64,000 nucleotides of DNA, from positions 62,001 to 126,000 of the forward strand of contig JASMDC010000002.1 of NCBI GenBank assembly GCA_030753015.1. Direction: 5' to 3'. Positions 8,446 through 16,188 of this stretch are shown piece after piece. This DNA is from Candidatus Undinarchaeales archaeon (lineage in GTDB: Archaea; SpSt-1190; JASMDC01). Each line of letters begins with the position of its first letter. The first letter of the stretch is position 1. The position numbers and the translations under genes were made by a program. The notes beneath the pieces were generated by a model. It made no database searches. It had not been told where the DNA came from and saw only the letters and a program-made list of their open reading frames with translations.

Positions 8446-8854
8446 CTTCCTTGTCGACCTCGGCCTCAAGGGCCTCGGCCATCTCCTCCGATCCGGCGAG
8501 CATCTCCTCTGCGGACACAGCCTCGGCGACGGGCTCAATACCCACCTCCTCGGGTGCCTCGGGCGCTTCCTCGGCTTCAGGCTTCACCTCGGGGAAGCGG
8601 ATGTCGATACCCATGAGCTCGGCACGCACCTGACCCTCGTCATTCTTGATAGTGTGGATGCGGATGCGGGGAGGGATACGCGTGATACCGTTCTTCCACA
8701 CGAGGTCGTTTATCGAGGCGCCGATATAGACATCGTCGGACTTCATGTGGCGCGTGAGGAACTGGCGGATGATCCTGATAGCCTTTGGAGCACGCTTCGT
8801 GGTCGGGGCACGCTTGGCCTTGGCGAGCGGAATCGTGTAGACACGGTCTAGCAT
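8222..8854 (-). CDS. rpl31e: 50S ribosomal protein eL31 with long repetitive lysine-rich tail
   Basis: 210 residues where the family is usually 85-95. Residues 1 to about 90 are a normal eL31 (LDRVYTIPLAKA, VYIGASINDLVWKNGI). An acidic Glu/Ala/Pro segment follows (about 91-140). Then comes a basic tail of about four copies of a 15-residue unit (KAEKKAPAKKTEDKP) ending in KAEKKEAKE. The DNA repeats at 45 bp and is nearly identical between copies, so it grew by recent tandem duplication. The tail must lie outside the ribosome body or touch rRNA; its role is unknown. eS24 in this window has a similar but not identical tail. Confidence 0.92.
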   Translation of the reverse strand: MLDRVYTIPLAKAKRAPTTKRAPKAIRIIRQFLTRHMKSDDVYIGASINDLVWKNGITRIPPRIRIHTIKNDEGQVRAELMGIDIRFPEVKPEAEEAPEAPEEVGIEPVAEAVSAEEMLAGSEEMAEALEAEVDKEVKAVPKAEKKAPAKKTEDKPKVEKKAPAKKTEDKPKAEKKAPAKKTEDKPKAEKKAPTKKAEDKPKAEKKEAKE

Positions 8855-8866
8855 TTCATCCCCCTC

Positions 8867-9016
8867 CTAGATCTTGGCGTTACTGATGCGCCAGTGGTGC
8901 CGCTTCGGGTGGTCACGCACCCTGCGTCGGGTCTTCACCACGACCCACAAGGGGACGCGCTTGTTCTGTCGAGCGTATCGTGCATATCTGAGCTTTCTAG
9001 CATGTGGTTCAGCCAT
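8867..9016 (-). CDS. rpl39e: 50S ribosomal protein eL39
   Basis: 49 residues, very basic (ARQNKRVPLWVVVKTRRRV and HPKRHHWR), matching eL39, which lines the nascent-peptide exit tunnel. ATG 9016 has GGAGGT seven bases upstream. The start lies inside the last codons of the PP-loop gene (8-nt overlap), and the stop is 12 nt before eL31. Confidence 0.93.
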   Translation of the reverse strand: MAEPHARKLRYARYARQNKRVPLWVVVKTRRRVRDHPKRHHWRISNAKI

Positions 9017-9608
9017 TGTTAGACCTCCATCCGATGATCTTGGATTGAACATGAACGGGGAAGAGCGTCGAGGGGTTGTGGCCAAGCTCCGTGAGTCGGG
9101 CGCGGACCTCGCGCTCGTAGTCGCCGATGAGAAGGGACGTGCCCTCCTCGTACTGGAAAAGTCGGTCGGCCAGTCGCCGTACCGTGCGGTGGCCCATCCC
9201 GATAAGCGGCGCCCAGTACTCAGTGCCGTGTCGGTCCTCGAGACTGCGCATCTCTGCAGGGGTGAGCTTTGGTGTGATATCGTCGCGGCGCGTGCCATCG
9301 GCGATAATGGCGGTGTTCGGGGCGAGCGTCTCTACAACCGCAAGGTGGAGCTGCCTCAGCCCCTCCCGTGGCCGTCCGTCGGCCACGATGCGCTCGCACG
9401 CCTGGTCGAGGAGCTTCCTATCGAGCTCGATATGACGGTGGGCGAATCCGAGCGATGCCGCCGCGTGCTCCGCCTCACGCCAAGCGTCAGTGATCCCGAA
9501 GGATACTGTCGTACAGGTGACGTCGAATCCTGCGTTCTGTAGAAGATGGGCTGTCAATGAGGAGTCCTTACCTCCACTGAAGAGCACAATGGCCTCGTCA
9601 CCGCTCAT
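9009..9608 (-). CDS. PP-loop ATP pyrophosphatase, probably a tRNA/RNA-modifying enzyme
   Basis: 199 residues beginning with the ATP-PPi loop IVLFSGGKDSS (about 7-17) of the N-type ATP pyrophosphatase superfamily (ThiI, TtcA, QueC, asparagine synthase C-terminal domain). Near 104-112 is IIADGTRRDD, where family members bind the adenylated substrate. No CxxC pair of TtcA type is seen. This family is regularly found beside eL39/eL31 in archaea, but I do not know its substrate. It overlaps PDCD5 by 4 nt and eL39 by 8 nt. Confidence 0.75.
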   Translation of the reverse strand: MSGDEAIVLFSGGKDSSLTAHLLQNAGFDVTCTTVSFGITDAWREAEHAAASLGFAHRHIELDRKLLDQACERIVADGRPREGLRQLHLAVVETLAPNTAIIADGTRRDDITPKLTPAEMRSLEDRHGTEYWAPLIGMGHRTVRRLADRLFQYEEGTSLLIGDYEREVRARLTELGHNPSTLFPVHVQSKIIGWRSNNG

Positions 9609-9952
9609 TTTATGATCCGGTACTCCTTCTTGTTTGCGCCTCTGATCTTCTTGATGATGGTAAGGAGGGCCTTCTCGTCAACCTTCCCGGTGATCTGGCG
9701 ACTTTGGATGAGCTGGATGAGCACGACCTCGACCTGTTCAACGAAGTCTGGACGAGCAATTCGGATCCGGCCGAGGCGTTCGCGTGCTTCCTCGGTGAGC
9801 ATCTTGAGAAAGAGCGTCCGCTTGAGCTCATCGAATTGCTGTCGCTGGGCATCATCATCCATTTGCTGTTGCAGTTGGGCATTGGCATCCAGCTCCTGTT
9901 TTTGACGAAGATACTCCTGCAGTTTTCGCCGACGTATCTCCTCGAGATCGAT
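9605..9952 (-). CDS. PDCD5/TFAR19-like DNA-binding protein with apparent AUC start codon
   Basis: The conserved PDCD5 N-terminus DLEEIRRRKLQ is encoded from 9949. It lies in the same frame as the upstream eS19 gene, just after that gene's TAG (9958-9956). Between the TAG and the first ATG (9862) there is no ATG, GTG or TTG. The only well-placed codon is ATC (9952-9950), seven bases after a good GGGAGG Shine-Dalgarno. Starting there gives 115 residues, normal for the family, including LTEEARERLGRIRIARPDFVEQVE. The start at 9862 would delete 30 conserved residues. PDCD5 homologues are small helical proteins that bind DNA and, in eukaryotes, partners such as chaperonins. Confidence 0.8.
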   Translation of the reverse strand: MDLEEIRRRKLQEYLRQKQELDANAQLQQQMDDDAQRQQFDELKRTLFLKMLTEEARERLGRIRIARPDFVEQVEVVLIQLIQSRQITGKVDEKALLTIIKKIRGANKKEYRIIK

Positions 9953-9955
9953 CGC

Positions 9956-10378
9956 CTACCCTCCCTTGCTTACCTTGAGGGCCAGGGAATCGAGGAACTT
10001 CTGTCCCTTAGGACTGACGATCCGTCCAGATCCCTTCTTGACTTTCACGTAGCCAGAGCCCTCGAGCTGCTGAAGGATATTTCGGAGGATCTTACCGCCT
10101 GCCTTCTGGAACCTTTCAGGCTTCATCCCCCGGTTCTTCCTGCCGCCGTAGAACGTGCGCAGGCGCTCGACACCGACCGGACCATCAATGTAGATCCGGC
10201 GGAGGATGGAAGCGGCTCTGATCTGCCACCAGTTCTCCTGCTCCGGTCGTCGGGTCTTGTGAGAGCCCGTCTTCACGAACGCGGCCCACGGAGGAGCCAC
10301 GATGTTCTTGTCCTTCTTCAGTTCCTGGGAGAGCTTGAGCGTGAGCCCGGCCGCTGGGACGTCATAAACGGTTACCAT
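9956..10378 (-). CDS. rps19e: 30S ribosomal protein eS19
   Basis: 140 residues from ATG 10378 (MVTVYDVPAAG). GGTGA six bases upstream supports this start over a GTG at 10387. Typical eS19 segments are seen: PPWAAFVKTGSHKTR, WWQIRAASILRRIYIDGPVGV and FYGGRKNRG. It ends in TAG; PDCD5 follows in the same reading frame two codons later. The first 17 nt lie inside the end of the Rpp21-YhbY gene. Confidence 0.95.
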   Translation of the reverse strand: MVTVYDVPAAGLTLKLSQELKKDKNIVAPPWAAFVKTGSHKTRRPEQENWWQIRAASILRRIYIDGPVGVERLRTFYGGRKNRGMKPERFQKAGGKILRNILQQLEGSGYVKVKKGSGRIVSPKGQKFLDSLALKVSKGG

Positions 10379-10937
10379 TGACTTCACCCTTGATCAAGAG
10401 TTTTCGCCCGCGCATGTCGACGACCGATACCCCCAACCGCTCCCTTAGGGCGCGGACGAGAACCCAGTCGTGCCTTTCCGCGGGCGGCGTGGTTTTGAGC
10501 TTCACGCTTATTAATGTTGCGGTCGCCGTGTGCCGTTCCAGTTCCCGAATAATGTCTTCTGTAAGCCCCTCGGGACCAATCTCGACGGTCGGAGTCTCGG
10601 GCTGATAGTCGCGTCGCTCCGCCCGCTCCCGAGCAAACGGTAATCGTGTAATGGTGCCGCATCCCAAGCACGTCCGTACGACCCTGCCCCGCTTCACACG
10701 GACACGGGCGGTCTGGCCGTGCACCATCGGAAGATGGCAGGATGTGCAGACGGAGCGTCTGCGCTGGGCTCCGAGGGGGAGAAGATAGCGCATACCTATA
10801 CGACGGGCCAGCCACACGTATCGGCGGGCGAGCTCGGGTGCCTCTCGCACGGTCCTTTTAGCACGGTCGAGCAGGATATCGATGCGCTCGGAGGCCAGCC
10901 GGCGCATCCATTGGGGCTTCCTTCCACCCCGACCCAT
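10362..10937 (-). CDS. Fusion of RNase P protein Rpp21 (component 4) and a YhbY/CRM RNA-binding domain
   Basis: 191 residues. Residues 1 to about 110 are Rpp21/Rnp4: a basic helical start (ASERIDILLDRAKRTVREAP), then a zinc ribbon CTSCHLP...CLGCGT with four Cys. Residues about 120-190 match the YhbY/CRM fold (VEIGPEGLTEDIIREL...VDMRGRKLLIK), here with a variant GPEG in place of the usual GxxG-type loop. In many archaea these are two neighbouring genes at this place; here one frame joins them with no stop. Rpp21 works with Rpp29 on RNase P RNA in tRNA 5' maturation. ATG 10937 overlaps the nep1 stop (TGATG). Confidence 0.85.
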   Translation of the reverse strand: MGRGGRKPQWMRRLASERIDILLDRAKRTVREAPELARRYVWLARRIGMRYLLPLGAQRRRSVCTSCHLPMVHGQTARVRVKRGRVVRTCLGCGTITRLPFARERAERRDYQPETPTVEIGPEGLTEDIIRELERHTATATLISVKLKTTPPAERHDWVLVRALRERLGVSVVDMRGRKLLIKGEVNGNRL

Positions 10938-11620
10938 CAGCTCTTCCCCGTGAACAGGCCCTTTGCGTCCTCGTAAGCGTGGAGGACGGTGGATAGCACC
11001 GTCCATGCCGGGAGGCCGGAGTCGTAGATACTGATGACATTCTCCTCGTCCCGGTGCTTGCGATCGAACTCCCCATGAGGGAAGCCACCGATGACCACTA
11101 TAGGCCGCTTTTCCTTGGCCAGCTGACGCCCCAGTACCCGGGGCGACATCCGCTTGCCTTTCTTGGACAGGATGAAGACCTTGGACGGTTTCTCCCGTTC
11201 CAAGAGCTCATCAAGTGTCATATCCGCCAGTTCCAGCAGAGGCTGTTGTGGAGGGACGGCGCCCTCGATCAGGAGCTGACGCATTAGCCCTGCGAACCTA
11301 TTGTAGTCCTTCGGGATGCGCGTATAGCGGTTGATGGAGATTACTTTGTCGTGACGCGTGTGCACGTGAAGCCTGAGGTGGTCCTTGGAGTTGGCCACCG
11401 AGTGGAGGGCGGTGACCAGGCAGAAGTGGAGGATGTCGGGTCGCCCCCGTCGTCGACCATCGTCGAGCTTCCACGTCGCTCGGTGGTGATGTGTCGACTC
11501 AAGTAGCATATGGCGTGGTTCGTTCCCCGAACGCTCCGCTGATGCCGTGATGACGGTGTCCTTGTGCAACCGCTCCGGGACCAGTTCGAGCTCGGTCTCG
11601 GCAATGACGATGTGGAGCAT
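10937..11620 (-). CDS. nep1: rRNA small-subunit pseudouridine N1-methyltransferase Nep1
   Basis: 227 residues of the SPOUT family Nep1/Emg1. It shows RRRGRPDILHFCLVTALHS (about 56-74), ISINRYTRIPKDYNRF, and the C-terminal SAM-binding knot region VVIGGFPHGEF and ISIYDSGLPAWTV. It methylates a hypermodified pseudouridine near 914 of 16S rRNA (Methanocaldococcus numbering). It is the first gene of the long operon running to 3462. Its ATG is 28 nt from the TATA centre and is probably leaderless. Confidence 0.93.
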   Translation of the reverse strand: MLHIVIAETELELVPERLHKDTVITASAERSGNEPRHMLLESTHHHRATWKLDDGRRRGRPDILHFCLVTALHSVANSKDHLRLHVHTRHDKVISINRYTRIPKDYNRFAGLMRQLLIEGAVPPQQPLLELADMTLDELLEREKPSKVFILSKKGKRMSPRVLGRQLAKEKRPIVVIGGFPHGEFDRKHRDEENVISIYDSGLPAWTVLSTVLHAYEDAKGLFTGKS

Positions 11621-11642
11621 CAGGACATATCAGCTGGGAAAT

Positions 11643-11653
11643 AGTAATAAAGT
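11643..11653 (-). promoter_or_regulatory. TATA element of the nep1-to-Lon-like operon
   Basis: CACTTTATTAC on the minus strand, centred 28 nt before the nep1 ATG. It lies just downstream of the 5S gene, so the operon can be read independently of the rRNA. Confidence 0.55.
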
Positions 11654-11673
11654 GCTCGGATGGGGGTTAAAAA

Positions 11674-11792
11674 GTGTTGGCGACGGTCCGGGCTTCCCAC
11701 CATCACGGCAGTACCACACGGAACGCGGGAGGACTTTACTTCCGGGTTCGAGATGGGACCGGGTGTTACCCCTCCGCTATGGCCGCCAACGT
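11674..11792 (-). rRNA. rrf: 5S ribosomal RNA
   Basis: The minus strand reads GTTGGCGGCCATAGCGG at the 5' side, then CCCGGTCCCATCTCGAACC, and ends GTCGCCAAC. The first and last seven bases pair perfectly (GTTGGCG with CGCCAAC). The length is about 117 nt. A run of five T follows the 3' end, and a TATA element (11811-11820) lies 25 nt upstream. No 16S or 23S gene is near, so this is an unlinked 5S gene. The end positions are accurate to a few bases. Confidence 0.93.
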
Positions 11793-11810
11793 CAGCCTTT
11801 TTAGGGAGGG

Positions 11811-11820
11811 ACTTTTTATA
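11811..11820 (-). promoter_or_regulatory. TATA element of the 5S rRNA gene
   Basis: TATAAAAAGT on the minus strand, centred about 25 nt upstream of the predicted 5S 5' end. Confidence 0.65.
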
Positions 11821-11939
11821 GGTTGCGGTTAGGGCGGCCCGTTTCCCTGTATGATCAGCTCGATGGGACCTCTCCCGGTTGTCAAGTAGATATTAATTAT
11901 CCGGGTACGTATCCCTCGCACCAGGGAAGGAGATTCGCC

Positions 11940-12674
11940 ATGCCGAAATGTCCGAACTGCAACACCGAGGTTTCTCCCGACACGTTCAATTGCTCGACCT
12001 GTGGTGCCCAGGTGTCGCAGGCCGGGCCCGCCTATCCCGGTGCAGAACAATCGAAGATCTCAGGGGGACCGTCGGGTTCCTGGACAGGTGTCATAACCAA
12101 GGTTGTCGGAGTTGTGGTCGTAGGGCTGGTCTTCTTGTTACTCGTACTGCCCATCATCGCCAACATGTGGATCGCGAGCGTCCAGAAAGAGGTAACATCC
12201 GAGGCCGAGGAGCAGATCATGTCCTCGTTCCAGCATGGTACGCTCCAGATAGTATCGGCGTACGAGTGCGAGGACGACATCCCCGACTGTAAGACCCTTG
12301 GTAATCTCTGCTTCTTGGTGCGGAACACGGGGAATACGGTCATCCGACTGTCCGATCTTGGTTCGGCGTTGGTTGTCTACGAGCTTCCGGACGCTCCCGA
12401 GGCGGGAGACCGGCCGCTGATGGGCAAGTACATCAGTGGGACGTTCGGTGAAGATCTGACATGCTGCCTCTTCTCGGCCATGAGCGCCGAGGGTACCTGT
12501 GGTGAGAAGAAAATCATCGAGTCCAGGGAGACCTTCATCATCGGATTCAACGGGGAGTTTGAGGACGGTGCTGGCGCATCACGGCCGATGTCCTTTTCGA
12601 TCGTTGAGGAACAGCGACTAATCCTCAGTATGGACCTCCCTAGCGGGTTCAGGATTACCCATCAAGTGGTGTGA
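11940..12674 (+). CDS. Zinc-ribbon membrane protein with extracytoplasmic domain
   Basis: 244 residues. An N-terminal zinc ribbon (CPNCNTEV...CSTCGAQV, residues 4-25) precedes one membrane helix (about 52-76, VVGVVVVGLVFLLLVLPIIA). A C-terminal domain of about 165 residues follows, with several Cys (CEDDIPDC, CC, C) and a beta-rich pattern. This is the architecture of archaeal zinc-ribbon/flagellin-like anchored proteins, with the ribbon inside and the beta domain outside. The ATG 11940 has GGAAGGAG seven bases upstream, so the in-frame extension to 11823 is not used. Function unknown. Confidence 0.7.
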   Translation: MPKCPNCNTEVSPDTFNCSTCGAQVSQAGPAYPGAEQSKISGGPSGSWTGVITKVVGVVVVGLVFLLLVLPIIANMWIASVQKEVTSEAEEQIMSSFQHGTLQIVSAYECEDDIPDCKTLGNLCFLVRNTGNTVIRLSDLGSALVVYELPDAPEAGDRPLMGKYISGTFGEDLTCCLFSAMSAEGTCGEKKIIESRETFIIGFNGEFEDGAGASRPMSFSIVEEQRLILSMDLPSGFRITHQVV

Positions 12675-12695
12675 GCGGATACGCAGGACCGCTCA

Positions 12696-13883
12696 TCATT
12701 CTCCCGTGCCATTAGCTGAAAGGATCCCTTCCTGCCATCCCCAGGCACCAGTGACCCTTCCATCCTTGGCCAAGCGTCCGAGGCGGCTCCGTGTCCCGTC
12801 AGCGAGTGTCCCGGCAGGTTCACTCTCGAAAGGTGTTCCGGGTAGGGGCATGAACACATGGACATGGGCGCGACCGTTCCGTCTGAACACCTCTTCCATG
12901 AGGCCGAGGGTGAGCTCGACGTCCTCAGTCGTCTCGCCTGGAAGGCCGAACAGGATGTCGACGTCGCATGTAAAACCATGGTCTGTCGCCACGTCAAGGG
13001 CCTGACGCACGTGGTCCGCCGTGTGGCCCCGCCCCATCGTACGCAATAAACGATCCGAACCGCACTGTGCTCCTACCGAGAGCCTACGGTTGGCCACTCG
13101 GTCCGCGACAACGTCCAAGACCTCGGGCGTGACGAAGTCCGGTCGAACCTCCGAGGGGAAGGTGCCAAGGTAGGGTTCGACGCCATGAGAACGTACGGTG
13201 TCCAGGAGCTTGGTAAGCTTTTCAGGTCGAGGTGTCCTGCCGTCCGAGCCATAGGCGAACGAATTCGGGGCCAGGAACCATATACGTGGCTTGCCGTTGC
13301 GTGCGTATAAGCGTGCCGTCCGGTCGACGGAATCGAGAGAACGGTGGCGTACGCATCGGCCGAGCAGGTAGGTGACCTGGCAGTACCCACACCCGAAGGG
13401 ACATCCGCGGGAGATCTCCAGGGGAGCGAAGAGACGCAAGCGCTCGCTCATGGGTGGATGGGCGTCAAGGTCCACAGGTGGAGCCGGATCGAACTGCCCT
13501 TCATACCCGTGTCCATAGATCCCTGGGATGCCCGCGGGCGGAACGCCGTCCCGGAGAGCTCGAGATAGCTGCCCTAGCGCATCCTCGCCCTCGCCCACAC
13601 ACACCCAATCGAACCCGTGTTCCAGGGCCTCCGCGGGCCGGGCCGAAGGGTGGGGGCCACCTGCAATGGTGCGCATACCTCGCGGGAGCGTGGCGAGCTC
13701 ACGATAGACCTTGTCCGCCCGGAGCGTGGTGAACGAGTAGGCTAGGAGGTCGACCTCGGCCGAGCGCGGCTCGTCGACCGTGACGATATCGATCCCGTCC
13801 ACACATTCCAGTGCACCGGCGAGCGCCGGGAGGGTGTAACGACTGGGTTTGGTGTACCGAAGACCGACGGTCAATCGTCCCAT
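12696..13883 (-). CDS. B12-binding/radical SAM protein (archaeal TIGR04013-like family)
   Basis: 395 residues. The N-terminal part (1 to about 115) is a Rossmann-like cobalamin-binding domain with LLAYSFTT and IAGGPHPSARP. The radical SAM core follows, with the cluster motif CPFGCGYC (near 162-169) and LFGLPGETTEDVE further on. The reaction is unknown; relatives include methyltransferases and methylthiotransferases acting on RNA, lipid or cofactor. It starts 10 nt after thrS ends and so may be in its operon. Confidence 0.8.
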   Translation of the reverse strand: MGRLTVGLRYTKPSRYTLPALAGALECVDGIDIVTVDEPRSAEVDLLAYSFTTLRADKVYRELATLPRGMRTIAGGPHPSARPAEALEHGFDWVCVGEGEDALGQLSRALRDGVPPAGIPGIYGHGYEGQFDPAPPVDLDAHPPMSERLRLFAPLEISRGCPFGCGYCQVTYLLGRCVRHRSLDSVDRTARLYARNGKPRIWFLAPNSFAYGSDGRTPRPEKLTKLLDTVRSHGVEPYLGTFPSEVRPDFVTPEVLDVVADRVANRRLSVGAQCGSDRLLRTMGRGHTADHVRQALDVATDHGFTCDVDILFGLPGETTEDVELTLGLMEEVFRRNGRAHVHVFMPLPGTPFESEPAGTLADGTRSRLGRLAKDGRVTGAWGWQEGILSANGTGE

Positions 13884-13893
13884 GGGACCCGTT

Positions 13894-15774
13894 CTACCGG
13901 AAGGTGGGACGGACCGAGAGCCTCATGGGGAGGTACAGGTGCCTGAACGGTTTGTCCGCCGTCTCCTCCTTGATCCGGGAGACCAGGCTGTCCTCGGAGA
14001 GTCCTTCCTGCTTTTTCGTGGAGCGCACTCGGACCGCGAGCTCGCCGCCTTCGGCCTCCTTGTCGCCGAACACGATGATGTAGGGGATCCACTCCTTCGC
14101 GGCGTTGCGGATGCGCTTACCTACTGTCTCGTCGGTGTCGTCGGTGTCGACCCGGATTTCCTTGCTCCGGATGCTGCTTGCAAGGGTCTCAGCACCCTCC
14201 TTGTGTCGCTCCGCCACCGGGATGACACGCACCTGGGTGGGCGCCAGCCATACCGGCAGCTGGGCGACCCCGCCCTTCTCGGCGGTCATGTGAGCGGTTT
14301 CCAGCATAGCATAGATGTCCCGCTCCACTGCCCCGGAGATGGAGCAATGCAGGAGGAGCGGTGTCTGCTTGGAGTCCTTCTCGTCGACGTAACTGATTCC
14401 GAACCGTTCGGAGTTCTCGACATCGATCTGCACGGTGGAGAGGGCCGAACACTTATCCAGGGCGTCGACGAAGTTGAACTCGAACTTAACGACGAAGTAA
14501 GCATAGCGCTTGTCCCAGATCTCGATGAGGGCAGGTCGCTCGATGATGCGGATCATCTCCTGGACCCACTCCTTATTATCCTCGTAGAAGTCCTTGACGA
14601 CACGGAACACTACCTGATAGTTGAGCCCGAGGTCGTCCATGATGTCGCAGGAGAGCTTGTACTGGTTGAAGAACTCCGCCTTGGACTGGTCCATGTCCTT
14701 GCATACGGTGTGCATATCGGGCATGGTGAAGGCCCTAAGGCGCCGTAGCCCGACGAGCTCGCCTGCCTGCTCGCGTCGGAAGGAGTAGCGGGTGAGCTCA
14801 TACATCCGCAGCGGGAGGTTGCGGTAGGTGATGTTCATATTGTGCTTCATGAGGAACTGACCGAAGCAAGCAGCGAAGCGCATGAAGTACTTCTTTGTTC
14901 CGGACATCAGTGTGTACTGTCGTGCCGGGAACCGGTTGAGGTACTTCTCCAGAGCAGGGTGGTGATAGTCGTACATGAGGGGGGTCTCGACGGGCATACC
15001 GCCGTAGTTCACCGTCACACTGGTGATATGGTCCTCGAGTAGGTTCTTGATCAGCTCGCCCTTGGGGTACCAGCGCATGTTGCCCTGGTCGGAGCCCGGC
15101 TCATAGTCAGCGATCTCAAGCCGCTGCATGAGAGTGACGTGCGGTGGGATCCGGTCCACCGAGCGCACGCCCGATACCTCATAGTTGTAGAACCGCTTCA
15201 GGTCGGGGAATTTCTGGTAGTTGAATGAATCGGAAGGGTGGAGGGAACCGTCTGGTGTTAGGACGTTGAGCGTGTGCTTGACCTCCTCCTCCTCCTTGAG
15301 CGCCTGGGAGACTACCTCTTTCTCTTCCTGGGCCCCGCCCGCCTCGCCAGCGTAGATTATACGGGTGAGCTCCGATAGAGGGTGGCCCTTGCACTTGATG
15401 GTGAATCCCTTGTACCAGCCGAAGGGACTGCGGTGGACCTCCCATCCACCAGCTTGTAAGAAGGTCTCCATCCGTTTTAGGATCTTGATCGACTTGTTGG
15501 GGCCGGCAGGATCGGCTCCGAAGAGGAAGTGGACATAGGGATAGAGCACGATGCGCTCGGGCTTCACCTGCTCGGCCACGGCCACGATCTCGTTGGAGAC
15601 CTTCAGGGCGATAGCGTCCACATCCGCCTCGTCCGCTTTCTCGACGGCCAGAAAGCACACGAGGGCCTCCTCGACGCGCCCCTGCTTCATATCGTCAGGA
15701 ATGTCCTCTGCGACCTTGGTTTTCTTCTTGGCCTCGAACTCGAGGAAGTCTGAATGGATTAGTGCGATCCGCAT
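13894..15774 (-). CDS. thrS: Threonyl-tRNA synthetase, archaeal type
   Basis: 626 residues. The N-terminal domain (1 to about 145, IALIHSDFLEF and VLYPYVHFLF) is the archaeal DTD-like editing domain that removes serine from tRNA-Thr. The class II core follows, with motif 2 (MYELTRYSFRREQAG) and the three zinc ligands Cys (AACFGQF), His (PDMH) and His (LLLHCSIS). The C-terminal anticodon-binding domain (from about 515) begins near LPVWLAPTQVRVIPV. ATG 15774 has AAGGTG six bases upstream, so the longer frame to 15807 is rejected. It shares one TATA element with the divergent HTH gene. Confidence 0.94.
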   Translation of the reverse strand: MRIALIHSDFLEFEAKKKTKVAEDIPDDMKQGRVEEALVCFLAVEKADEADVDAIALKVSNEIVAVAEQVKPERIVLYPYVHFLFGADPAGPNKSIKILKRMETFLQAGGWEVHRSPFGWYKGFTIKCKGHPLSELTRIIYAGEAGGAQEEKEVVSQALKEEEEVKHTLNVLTPDGSLHPSDSFNYQKFPDLKRFYNYEVSGVRSVDRIPPHVTLMQRLEIADYEPGSDQGNMRWYPKGELIKNLLEDHITSVTVNYGGMPVETPLMYDYHHPALEKYLNRFPARQYTLMSGTKKYFMRFAACFGQFLMKHNMNITYRNLPLRMYELTRYSFRREQAGELVGLRRLRAFTMPDMHTVCKDMDQSKAEFFNQYKLSCDIMDDLGLNYQVVFRVVKDFYEDNKEWVQEMIRIIERPALIEIWDKRYAYFVVKFEFNFVDALDKCSALSTVQIDVENSERFGISYVDEKDSKQTPLLLHCSISGAVERDIYAMLETAHMTAEKGGVAQLPVWLAPTQVRVIPVAERHKEGAETLASSIRSKEIRVDTDDTDETVGKRIRNAAKEWIPYIIVFGDKEAEGGELAVRVRSTKKQEGLSEDSLVSRIKEETADKPFRHLYLPMRLSVRPTFR

Positions 15775-15804
15775 GATAACACCTTCGCGTGAGACGCAAC
15801 CAAA

Positions 15805-15816
15805 CACTTAAAAGGT
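15805..15816. promoter_or_regulatory. Single TATA element between thrS and the HTH gene
   Basis: ACACTTAAAAGG is the only A/T-rich core in the 71-bp divergent spacer. It is centred 37 nt from thrS and 35 nt from the HTH gene start, so it may serve both directions. Confidence 0.5.
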
Positions 15817-15845
15817 TGAAGCGGTCGCGCGGTTCAAGAGGGTCC

Positions 15846-16169
15846 ATGACAATGGTGAAACACGAGACGGGAGCTCAGGACAAGGACAAGATGCGCGATC
15901 TATTCCTCCAGGAGATGCCCGCCAAGATCCTTCTTCTTCTAAAAAAACGCAGCCTCAATAAGAGCGTGCGCGACTCATACGCCTCTCAGATTTCCAAGGA
16001 CGTGGATTGTACCTACTCGCACACGGTCAAACTGCTTGGCGAGATGAACAAGCTCGGTCTGGTCAAGTTCGAGCGTAAGGGGCGCCTCAAGCTCGTGATC
16101 CTCTCGACACGGGGCTTCGATCTGGCCAGCCGGCTCGATACCCTTGTGCGGAACCTTAACAAGGTCTGA
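15846..16169 (+). CDS. Small winged-helix DNA-binding protein
   Basis: 107 residues. The central part reads as a winged helix: AKILLLLKKRSLNKS, ISKDVDCTYSHTVKLLGEMNKLGLV (recognition helix) and a wing FERKGRLKLVILSTRG. It resembles archaeal MarR/HTH proteins of 90-110 residues. ATG 15846 or 15852 could be used. It is divergent from thrS over a shared TATA; regulation of thrS or of itself is conceivable but not shown. Confidence 0.7.
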   Translation: MTMVKHETGAQDKDKMRDLFLQEMPAKILLLLKKRSLNKSVRDSYASQISKDVDCTYSHTVKLLGEMNKLGLVKFERKGRLKLVILSTRGFDLASRLDTLVRNLNKV

Positions 16170-16188
16170 GGATCAAGACCAGCCGCTC

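Noticed and set aside
9605-10378. Pyrrolysine read-through of the eS19 TAG
   Set aside because: TAG is used as the final stop of several complete genes here (truA, eS31, DUF5989), and eS19 has its normal length at the TAG. AUC start is the simpler reading, though read-through is left as an alternative.
10384-10815. 143-codon minus-strand frame inside the Rpp21-YhbY gene
   Set aside because: Different frame of the same strand as a protein with zinc ribbon and CRM domain; no motif of its own.
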